From JAYZVT01 sp050248375 (lineage in GTDB: Bacteria; Pseudomonadota; Alphaproteobacteria; Rhizobiales; Methyloligellaceae), in NCBI GenBank assembly GCA_050248375.1, contig JBFWSL010000041.1, positions 1-17,783 of the forward strand: 17,783 nucleotides of DNA, read 5' to 3'. Below the pieces are notes generated by a model. The model was not told where the DNA came from and did no database searches. It worked only from the letters and a program-made list of their open reading frames with translations. The translations under genes were made by a program, and so were the position numbers. Positions 1 to 6,550 of the stretch are shown piece after piece (the stretch's first letter is position 1; each line of letters begins with the position of its first letter).

Positions 1-845
1 TGGAATCCGGCCTCGACATCCCCACGGCCAACACGCTGGTGGTCTACAGGGCGGACCGTTTCGGGCTGGCGCAGCTCTATCAGTTGCGCGGCCGCGTCGG
101 CCGTTCCAAGACACGCGCCTATGCCTATTTCACGCTGCCGGCCGGGCAGAAACTGACGCCGGCGGCGGAGCGGCGCCTGAAGGTGCTGCAGTCGCTCGAC
201 ACGCTGGGCGCGGGATTCTCGCTCGCCAGTCACGATCTGGACATCCGGGGCGCCGGCAACCTGCTGGGCGAGGAGCAGTCTGGCCATATTCGCGAGGTGG
301 GCTTCGAACTTTACCAGTCGATGCTGGAGGAGGCCGTCGCCTCGCTGCGCGGACAGGAGGCGGCCGAGCAGGACGGCCAGTGGTCGCCGCGCATCGCGCT
401 CGGCACCGCGGTCCTCATCCCGGAAGTGTATGTGCCGGACCTGCAGGTGCGGCTCGGCCTTTACCGCAGGCTGTCCTCGATCGCCGAGGATGCGGACGTG
501 GAGAGCTTCGCCGCGGAGATGGTGGACCGCTTCGGCCCGCTGCCGGAAGAGGTCAAGCACCTGCTGGAGATCGTGCGCATCAAGGCCGCCTGCCGCCGGG
601 CGGGCATCGCGGAGATCGACGCGGGGCCGCGCGGGGCGCTGGTCGGATTCCGGGACAACAGCTTCGCCAACCCGGAGGCGCTGATCGCCATGATCACGGA
701 CCGCTCGGGCCGGGTGAAGCTGCAGCCGGACCACAAGCTCGTGATCCGGGGCGACTGGGACCTGCCGGACGAGCGGCTGAAGGGCGTGCTGGCGCTGGCG
801 CGGGAACTGGCCGACCTGGCCGAGCAGGGCAGGAAGGCGGCCTAG
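1..845 (+). CDS. mfd: Transcription-repair coupling factor Mfd, C-terminal part (5' end outside window)
   Basis: Mfd is the ATP-dependent translocase that removes RNA polymerase stalled at DNA lesions and recruits UvrA. Only about the last 280 residues are present, reading in frame from base 3; the full family length is about 1,150. The window opens in helicase domain 2 (ESGLDIPTANT), followed by motif VI (QLRGRVGRS), then the TRG-type segment (LDTLGAGFSLASHDLDIRGAG and NLLGEEQSGH), which couples ATP hydrolysis to translocation. The C-terminal D7 regulatory domain starts around VLIPEVYVPD and contains the usual RFGPLPEEV stretch. The protein ends in an Ala/Glu-rich helix and a TAG stop that forms part of a hairpin. 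The reading frame is intact with no sign of decay. The family assignment is firm; nothing can be said about its promoter or upstream neighbours. Confidence 0.97.
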   Translation, partial: ESGLDIPTANTLVVYRADRFGLAQLYQLRGRVGRSKTRAYAYFTLPAGQKLTPAAERRLKVLQSLDTLGAGFSLASHDLDIRGAGNLLGEEQSGHIREVGFELYQSMLEEAVASLRGQEAAEQDGQWSPRIALGTAVLIPEVYVPDLQVRLGLYRRLSSIAEDADVESFAAEMVDRFGPLPEEVKHLLEIVRIKAACRRAGIAEIDAGPRGALVGFRDNSFANPEALIAMITDRSGRVKLQPDHKLVIRGDWDLPDERLKGVLALARELADLAEQGRKAA

Positions 846-894
846 CGCATCATCTTACCGGCCAAGCGATTCCACCTGGCCGGATGATGCGCTA
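843..894. repeat. Long imperfect hairpin at the end of mfd (REP-like or terminator)
   Basis: An 11-bp perfect inverted repeat (843-853 TAGCGCATCAT, 884-894 ATGATGCGCTA) encloses a second one, CCGGCCA (858-864) with TGGCCGG (877-883). A CTTA bulge lies on the left side and a 12-nt loop in the middle. The left arm includes the mfd stop codon. No T-run follows, so it is not a classic intrinsic terminator. It could be a dispersed palindromic element, a transcript 3'-end stabiliser, or a terminator working with the GC palindromes downstream. Confidence 0.6.
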
Positions 895-898
895 GCGG

Positions 899-1027
899 GA
901 CCCCGGCCTGCGCCGGGGTTTCGTGCTTCCACGAGACCGGGCAGCGGTCTCCGGGACCCCGGCTTGCGCCGGGGTTTCGACGCCTATTCCCCAGACTCCC
1001 GGAAACCCCGGCCTTGGGCCGGGGTCC
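899..1027. repeat. Cluster of three GC-rich palindromic repeats between convergent mfd and the dsbA-like gene
   Basis: There are three copies of a 25-26-bp unit. Two read GACCCCGGC(C/T)TGCGCCGGGG followed by TTTCG (899-923 and 955-979); the third is inverted, GAAACCCCGG...CCGGGGTCC (1002-1027). Each copy is a GC-rich near-palindrome around a few-base centre. The same unit recurs at 17473-17584, so this is a dispersed family and not a local accident. The cluster lies between two convergent genes, where it could act as a bidirectional transcription barrier. The rest of 846-1109 holds only a small AGACGG/CCGTCT hairpin at 1042-1057 and no credible gene. Confidence 0.8.
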
Positions 1028-1109
1028 ATGCTGCATCCCAAAGACGGCCGCCCGTCTGGTCAGGAAACGACGATTCGGAGTTGCATGAGGTTACAAGGCT
1101 GGACGGCTT

Positions 1110-1787
1110 TCAGACGCTGGAAGGCTCCACCGGTTCGCCCTCCTGCAACAGCGCCGATACCTTGCGCATGATGTCGGCGAGGATTTCCGGGGCCTGCGCG
1201 CCGGCGATGACATAGCGGCTGGCGAAGACGAAGGCGGGCACACCCTGAACGCCCATGTCCTGGGCGAGGCGGATTTCGTTCTCGACCACGTCCTTGTCGG
1301 CGTCGGTGGCGAGCATCTCCTGCACCAGTTTCGGGTCCATGCCGGTCTCGCGCGCGGTCTCGACCAGAACGGCGCGGTCGCCGATGTCGGCGCCTTCGAG
1401 GAAGAACAGCTCGAACAGCCGGTCCACAACCGCGTCCTGAAAGCCGTCATGGGCGGCCCAGCGGATCAGCCGGTGGCAATCCAGCGTGTTGGGCGACCTG
1501 GCGATGCGGTCGAAGCGGAATGGGATGCCCTCCGCTTCGCCGGCCAGTTCGATCTGCTTGTAGATCTTTCCCGCGCCTCCGGGGCCGAACTTGCGGTCAA
1601 GATAGTCCTGCCGGTTCATGCCTTCCGCTGGAATGGTCGGGTCGAGCTGGAAGGGCCTCCAGCGCACGTCCGCCTGAATTTCCGGGACGAGCGCGAGGGC
1701 GTGTTCGAGCCGGCGCTTGCCGATGTAGCACCAGGGGCACATGACGTCGGAGACGACGTCGATGTCGAGGCGAACGGGTTCCGTCAT
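1110..1787 (-). CDS. DsbA-family (FrnE-like) thiol-disulfide oxidoreductase
   Basis: This 225-residue protein belongs to the DsbA/2-hydroxychromene-2-carboxylate isomerase superfamily. The redox motif C17-P-W-C20 sits in the N-terminal thioredoxin strand (VVSDVMCPWCYIGKRRLE). The middle part is the all-helical DsbA insertion with the family segment SPNTLDCHRLIRWA. The cis-proline loop is V183-P184 (GVQGVPAFVF), which packs against the CxxC in this fold. There is no signal peptide or lipobox, so it is probably cytoplasmic, as for FrnE/PolE-type proteins, and not a periplasmic DsbA. The substrate is unknown. It lies 65 bp downstream of the GGDEF-like gene on the same strand and may share its transcript. 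The upstream region lacks a strong Shine-Dalgarno, but ATG at 1787 is the only start that keeps the first beta strand. Confidence 0.9.
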   Translation of the reverse strand: MTEPVRLDIDVVSDVMCPWCYIGKRRLEHALALVPEIQADVRWRPFQLDPTIPAEGMNRQDYLDRKFGPGGAGKIYKQIELAGEAEGIPFRFDRIARSPNTLDCHRLIRWAAHDGFQDAVVDRLFELFFLEGADIGDRAVLVETARETGMDPKLVQEMLATDADKDVVENEIRLAQDMGVQGVPAFVFASRYVIAGAQAPEILADIMRKVSALLQEGEPVEPSSV

Positions 1788-1852
1788 CGGGGAAGATTAG
1801 CGCGGGCGGGGAACGGGCGGAAGGGCGCGGAAAGCGCGGTGTGCCGGTGCGT

Positions 1853-3202
1853 TCAAGCCGCCTTGCGCCAGCCCTGGGCCCAGGAGCGGGCGACGATCGT
1901 CTCCGGCGTGTCGCCGTCCACATAAGCCGCGAGGCCGGTGCCGAGGCGGACGTGGACGGGGGCGTGGTGGTCCTCGACCACGAACTCGGTATGGGTGACG
2001 ACTCCGCGGATGCGGTCCAGCGCGCGCCGGGCGCCATGCTCGCTGGTGTCGGGAAGCAGGATGGCGAAGCGGCGGCCGGAGTAGCGGGCGGCGAGGTCCT
2101 CGCCGCGGATCAGGAATGCGATCACCTCGCCGACCTGGCGCAGGATGCGGTCTCCGGCGGCATAGCCGATGCTGGCGTTGATCTCGTCCAGATTGGCGAC
2201 GGTGAGGCCGGCCAGCGCGAAGCCGTGGCTGGTGCGCCGCGTATCGGCGACCAGAGCGGACATGTGCTCCAGCAGGAAGCCGCGGGTGTAGAGGCCGGTC
2301 AGAGAGTCGCTGGTGGCGAAGTGGCGGGCCTGGGAATAGATGGTCTTGAGCGCGTCGCGGAACCGGGATTCGCGCATGAGCGACTGGACCCGCACGCGCA
2401 GCTCTTCAGCGGCGAAGGGCTTGGCGACGGCGTCGGTGACGCCGCTGGCGAAGATGGTCTCGGCTTCCTCCAGCAACTCCGCCCCGGCGAGCAGGATGAC
2501 GGGCGTGTTGTAGAGGCGCGAGTTGCGCCTGACGTCGCGCACGAAGTCGAGGGAACCGCCGAAGGGTACGCCCGCGTTGATGATGACCGCGTCGAAGGGT
2601 CGGCGGGAGAGGTAGTCGAGCGCGGTCGTCTGCGAGAGCGCGCCGACAAGGGTCGCCTGCGTGGCCAGGGCGTTCTCGATGCGGGCGAATTCCTGCGGGT
2701 CGCCCAGCACCAGGACCGTGGCGTTCTCGATCTTTCCGGGGGGCGTGGCGGGGGCCGGGGCGTCGAGCCCGTATTTGGCGCTGGTGCCGAGGCGGCGCAC
2801 CAGTTCCTCGTGCATGGTGTTGAGCCGGATGAGCGCGCGCACGCGGTTGCGTAATTGCGCCGGGTTCGCCGCGCCGATGAGGATGTCGTCCACATGGCCA
2901 TCGGCGACCGCCTTGCAGGCGGCTTCGCCCGTCCCGGCGAGCAGGATCCGCATGTGCGAGCTGAAGGCGCTGCTCTTGATGGTCCTGGCGAAGGCAAGAA
3001 ACGGCTTGGGATTGCCGCGGGCCTGGTCGGAGCCCATGTTGAGCACGACCACGTCGGGGCGATTGTCGCCGCACAGCTCGGCCGCGCTTTCGGAGATGTT
3101 GCCGGCTATGGCCTCGATGCCGTCGCCGGAAAGCGCACGGAGGAAATTACCGGCTTGCCGGTCGTCGCGGCCGACAATCAGTACCCGCGCCAAACCTTGC
3201 AT
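1853..3202 (-). CDS. PopA/PleD-like REC-REC-GGDEF protein with degenerate active sites and intact c-di-GMP I-site
   Basis: The protein has 449 residues from the ATG at 3202, where similarity to PleD begins (MQGLARVLIVG). An upstream in-frame ATG at 3307 would add 35 low-complexity residues and overlap the preceding gene by 32 bp, so I prefer 3202. REC1 (about 1-128) has N55 in place of the phosphoacceptor Asp (DVVVLNM) and lacks the acidic pair and the conserved Lys. REC2 (about 158-277) also has Asn (N209 in DAVIINAG) but keeps K261. The GGDEF domain (about 298-440) keeps DSLTGLYTR but has SGRRF (375-379) for GGDEF and no metal-binding Asp (LTVANL). The inhibitory site RxxD survives as R366-G-E-D369. 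The inference is a non-catalytic c-di-GMP-binding protein, like Caulobacter PopA, which binds c-di-GMP through its I-site and helps deliver CtrA for proteolysis. Orthology to PopA is not proven. Confidence 0.85.
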   Translation of the reverse strand: MQGLARVLIVGRDDRQAGNFLRALSGDGIEAIAGNISESAAELCGDNRPDVVVLNMGSDQARGNPKPFLAFARTIKSSAFSSHMRILLAGTGEAACKAVADGHVDDILIGAANPAQLRNRVRALIRLNTMHEELVRRLGTSAKYGLDAPAPATPPGKIENATVLVLGDPQEFARIENALATQATLVGALSQTTALDYLSRRPFDAVIINAGVPFGGSLDFVRDVRRNSRLYNTPVILLAGAELLEEAETIFASGVTDAVAKPFAAEELRVRVQSLMRESRFRDALKTIYSQARHFATSDSLTGLYTRGFLLEHMSALVADTRRTSHGFALAGLTVANLDEINASIGYAAGDRILRQVGEVIAFLIRGEDLAARYSGRRFAILLPDTSEHGARRALDRIRGVVTHTEFVVEDHHAPVHVRLGTGLAAYVDGDTPETIVARSWAQGWRKAA

Positions 3203-3275
3203 GGAACGTGGCCTGCCCAGTGTTGCAACTGCTGGGGGAGTCTGGGCCGGTATGCTGAACGAAGCGTTAACGGGC

Positions 3276-4862
3276 TCAACCGCCTGCGGATGCCGCGCGC
3301 GCGGCATAGGCGCGCCTCAGGTCCGCGCGTTTCACCTTGCCGTTGGCGGTGTGGGGCAGTTCGGTGAGGAAGACATACTCCCTGGGCACCTTGTAGGCTG
3401 CCAGGGACCTGGCCGCGAAGGCGCGGATATCATCGGCGCTGGCGGCCGCGCCCTCGCGCAGCACGATGAAGGCGCCGATGACGCTGAGGTCGCGGCGCAC
3501 CCGTATCTCGGCGGCGGCGGTTTCCTGGATGGCAGGATGGGTTGCCAGCACTTCCTCGATCTCGTTGGGCGACACGCGGTAGCCGAGCGCGTTCATGATG
3601 TCGTCGTTGCGGCCGCCATGGGTGATGTAGCCGTCCTCGTCCATGATCCCGAGATCGCCGCCGATGAACCAGTCGCCGCGAAACATGCGCTCCTGCTCTT
3701 CCGGGCGCTGCCAGTAGTGCAGCATCAGGCCGGGATCGGTGCGGTGGATGGCGATCAGGCCGGTCTCGCCGGCAGGCAACGGTTCGACCCCGCCGTCCAC
3801 CGGTATGATGGCGACGTCGCGGCCCGCCTGCGGCTTGCCGACGGCGCCGCGCCTGGGCGGAACCGATGGGGAGGAGGAGATGAAGGTGGATATCTCGCTC
3901 ATGCCGAGCGCCTCGTAGAGTTTTATGCCGCCCGAACGCCCGACCCATTCGTCGATTACCGCCTCCGGCAGGTGCTCGCCGGCGGTCAGCCCGTGGCGAA
4001 GGGAGGAAAGATCGTACTTCTCCACCTCGCCGTATTTGAGCAACTGGCGGTAGACGCTGGGCACGCCGGCGAACAGTGTGGCCTTGTGCCGCTCGGCAAT
4101 GCGCAGCCACACCGCGGGATCGCGCTCGTCGGTGAAGACGAGCGAGGTGCAGCCGTTAGCCCAGGGATCGGAGAGGCCGGTGCCGAGCGTGTAGGTCCAG
4201 TTGAAGGCGCCGGCGTGGAGCACGCGGTCGCTGCTCTCGATGCCGTACCAGCCCTGGTACATGGGGCGGCGGCCCCAGACGCTGCGCTGGGCGTGCAGAA
4301 CGCCCTTGGGGTGGGCGGTGGTGCCGGAGGTGTAAACGAGAAAGGCCGGGTCATCGCGGGACGTGTCGGCGAATTCGGCCCGGCCATGCTTCGTGCGCAG
4401 CCGCGAGATGTCGGAGGCCTCGAAGATGCGCACGCCGGAGGGAATCTCGCCGACGGGCAGAGTATCGGTCACGGCGATGCCGGTGGCGGCGCTGTCCTTG
4501 AGGACGAATTCGACCTCGCGGGCGGTCAGCGCGGCGGATGCGGGCATGGGTACGAGGCCGGCGGCGATGGCGCCGAAGAAGAGCAGCGCGTAGTCGGAGG
4601 TGTTGTCGAGCCGGATGACGAAACGCTCGCCGGGCCTGTGGCCGGCGGCAAGCAGGCCGCTGGCGATGCGCAGGACGGCGTCTTCGAGTTGTGCGTAGGT
4701 CCATGCCTCCGTGACCCTGGGTGTGTCGGGATCGCGCAGGACCAGCAGCGCTTCCCTCGCGGGTTTTCGTGCGGGCGAAGGCCCCAGGCAATAGGCCGCC
4801 ATGTTGAACCGCTCGGGCGGCAACTCGCCTTTGAAACCACGCAGGGACGCCACTTTCTTCAT
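3276..4862 (-). CDS. Acyl-CoA synthetase / AMP-dependent ligase (intact)
   Basis: This 528-residue ANL-superfamily enzyme activates a carboxylic acid with ATP to an acyl-adenylate and transfers it to CoA. All key motifs are present: the P-loop YTSGTTAHPKGV (177-188), A5 YEALGMSE (316-323), the ribose-binding Asp in GGDLG (D403), the hinge region GGRNDDI (R418), GYRVSPNEIEE, and the A10 lysine in PHTANGKVKR (K509). The closest style is benzoate-CoA-ligase/medium-chain acyl-CoA synthetase, but substrate cannot be read from sequence. The protein is cytoplasmic. The start follows the stop of the upstream ligase-like gene by 10 bp, so the two are almost certainly co-transcribed. The sequence just before the ATG (GTGAAGG) is purine-rich but oddly close to the start. 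Methionine 21 (4802) is a weaker alternative. Confidence 0.93.
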   Translation of the reverse strand: MKKVASLRGFKGELPPERFNMAAYCLGPSPARKPAREALLVLRDPDTPRVTEAWTYAQLEDAVLRIASGLLAAGHRPGERFVIRLDNTSDYALLFFGAIAAGLVPMPASAALTAREVEFVLKDSAATGIAVTDTLPVGEIPSGVRIFEASDISRLRTKHGRAEFADTSRDDPAFLVYTSGTTAHPKGVLHAQRSVWGRRPMYQGWYGIESSDRVLHAGAFNWTYTLGTGLSDPWANGCTSLVFTDERDPAVWLRIAERHKATLFAGVPSVYRQLLKYGEVEKYDLSSLRHGLTAGEHLPEAVIDEWVGRSGGIKLYEALGMSEISTFISSSPSVPPRRGAVGKPQAGRDVAIIPVDGGVEPLPAGETGLIAIHRTDPGLMLHYWQRPEEQERMFRGDWFIGGDLGIMDEDGYITHGGRNDDIMNALGYRVSPNEIEEVLATHPAIQETAAAEIRVRRDLSVIGAFIVLREGAAASADDIRAFAARSLAAYKVPREYVFLTELPHTANGKVKRADLRRAYAARAASAGG

Positions 4863-4872
4863 CCTTCACACT

Positions 4873-6522
4873 TCACACCTGGGAGAGCAGTCCTTCCCGC
4901 ACAACGGTCCCATCGGGCCTGCGGGGAATGCTGCGGACGACCACGATACGGTCCGGCGCCTTGAAGGGCGCGACGCCTTTCCCGGCCAGATACAACCGGA
5001 AGGTTTCGAGGGACAAGCTGAGATCGGGACGCGGGATCACGGCGGCGAAGATGCGCTCGCCCATGACCGGGTCTTCCAGGGCGAAGGCGGCGGCATCGAG
5101 GAAGCCCGGATAGTCCGAGTAGAGCCGGTCAAGCTCGCTGGCGGCGACGGCGGTGCCGCCATGATAGAAGATTTCCGGACTGCGGTCGCAGACGAAGCTG
5201 CCGGGCGACTGCTCGTCCACGCGGGCATGGAAGCCGGTGTCGAGGAACCCTTGCGCGTCGGGCACGAGCAGCGCCTCGGCAAGCGCTCCGGCCACCGTGA
5301 AGGGAGCATGGGGCACGCCAGCGCCCCGGATGAGGAGGTTGCCGGCAAGGGTGCGGGAGCCGGTGCCGCTGCGAACCGTGCCGCGCACGCGGGTCTCGAT
5401 GCACGGCGCGGAGCCGGCCTCGGCTCCGCGCGGGTTCCACTTGCCGAGCGGCAGATGCCGGGGCCACATTCCCGGCCGGCGGGCGCGCACGAAAACGCCT
5501 ATCTCCCCGAGAGCATGAATGTCGAACACCGGCAGCGGCGGTTCGCCCGCGCGCGAGGCGATGTGAGGCGCGGGCCAGACGCAGCCGATACGGGCGAGCC
5601 GGGATGCGGGCCCGCGGAACTCGTTCCGGCGGTCCATGGCGTCGATGACCGCGGCCGGCACCGCGGTGTAGGTGGCTCCGGTCTCATTCAACTGCCGCAC
5701 GAAGACGCCATAGTCGAAGGGCGCGTGAAGCGCGGTGCGAGCGCCGGCCTTCACGGCGGCGCAGAACTGGGCAACGGCGTGGACGGCCGTCAGCGGATAG
5801 GCGTTGAGCACGGTATCGCGAGCGGTGAGGCCGAGCTCGCCGGCGAAGGCGGATGCGAGCGCGGCAAGCTCCTTGTGGCGTCGTGGAACCGGATAGGGAC
5901 CCGACGGGGACGCCGCCCAGGTCATGACCGCTGTGCGGTCTTCTCCCGCCTCTCCGGCGGTGAGCGATGGAGCGGCGGGCGGGTCCATGTCGAACCACGG
6001 CGCGATCGGCGTGATGCCGTCGTGCACGTCCGTTCCCAGCCCGAAGATGTGGCGGACCGACATATGGCGGGCCACCGCCTGCCGGAGGGTCTCGGCATGA
6101 TCATGGCTGGCGAAGGCGCCGAAGGTGACGACAGCCCTGGGATTGATCTGGGGCAGGGCGTGGTGCAACTCGTTCTCCCGCCACATGAGCGAGAGCGGGC
6201 AGGCGATCAGCCCGGCGCGCCAGCAGCCGTACAGCATGAGAACGGATTCGCTCAGGTTCGGCAGTTGCAGGGCGACCACGTCTCCGGGGACCAGGCCGCG
6301 GCTGCGCAGATGTCCCGCGATGCGGCCGACGATACGGTCGGCATCGGCATATGTGACGAAGCGCGCCTCGCCCGCGCCCAGCGCCGGGCGGTTGGGCGGG
6401 TCGATCAGCGCCAGGGTGCCGGAATGACGCCGGGCCGCGCCGCGCAAGGCGGCGTCGAGCGCGAGCCCGGGACGATCCTCCGGCTCGACGATCTCGATGC
6501 GGACCGAGCTTTCTTCCGTCAT
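4873..6522 (-). CDS. Degenerate acyl-CoA synthetase-like protein (probable pseudoenzyme)
   Basis: This 549-residue ORF has the ANL fold order: an N-terminal subdomain (VPGDVVALQLPNLSESVLMLYG), a central region, and a short C-terminal domain (FKAPDRIVVVRSIPRRPDG). The residues that make these enzymes work are missing. The P-loop is WAASPSGPYPVP (about 202-213) instead of TSGTTGxPKG. A5 is HALGE (336-340). The ribose-binding TGD is TGF (F431). The A10 motif NGK reads DGT (T539 for the catalytic Lys). The frame is uninterrupted over 1.65 kb, so it is not a decaying pseudogene. ATG 6522 is chosen because GGAGG lies 11 nt upstream; a longer start at 6591 would overlap the upstream gene. It sits 28 bp after the binding-protein gene and 10 bp before the intact ligase. 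Possible roles are a partner subunit of that ligase or a ligand-binding protein; neither is shown. Confidence 0.82.
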   Translation of the reverse strand: MTEESSVRIEIVEPEDRPGLALDAALRGAARRHSGTLALIDPPNRPALGAGEARFVTYADADRIVGRIAGHLRSRGLVPGDVVALQLPNLSESVLMLYGCWRAGLIACPLSLMWRENELHHALPQINPRAVVTFGAFASHDHAETLRQAVARHMSVRHIFGLGTDVHDGITPIAPWFDMDPPAAPSLTAGEAGEDRTAVMTWAASPSGPYPVPRRHKELAALASAFAGELGLTARDTVLNAYPLTAVHAVAQFCAAVKAGARTALHAPFDYGVFVRQLNETGATYTAVPAAVIDAMDRRNEFRGPASRLARIGCVWPAPHIASRAGEPPLPVFDIHALGEIGVFVRARRPGMWPRHLPLGKWNPRGAEAGSAPCIETRVRGTVRSGTGSRTLAGNLLIRGAGVPHAPFTVAGALAEALLVPDAQGFLDTGFHARVDEQSPGSFVCDRSPEIFYHGGTAVAASELDRLYSDYPGFLDAAAFALEDPVMGERIFAAVIPRPDLSLSLETFRLYLAGKGVAPFKAPDRIVVVRSIPRRPDGTVVREGLLSQV

Positions 6523-6550
6523 TGTCCGAGGCGCCTCCGTGGAGGTGGCG

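Noticed and set aside
899..1027. Possible CRISPR array
   Set aside because: Repeats are palindromic in both orientations with unequal spacers (about 31 and 22 bp) and no cas genes; they recur singly elsewhere.
1853..3202. Active diguanylate cyclase
   Set aside because: SGRRF in place of GGDEF and absence of both metal-binding aspartates make catalysis very unlikely.
3203..3307. Longer start of the PopA-like gene at 3307
   Set aside because: It adds 35 low-complexity residues before the first receiver strand and overlaps the upstream ligase gene; homology to PleD begins at 3202. Not fully excluded, as GAGG lies near the 3307 start.
2661..4964. Long open frame on the plus strand (767 codons) opposite the PopA-like and ligase genes
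   Set aside because: It is the complement of two well-supported genes in a GC-rich genome, where antisense frames stay open by codon bias; its translation has no recognisable motif.
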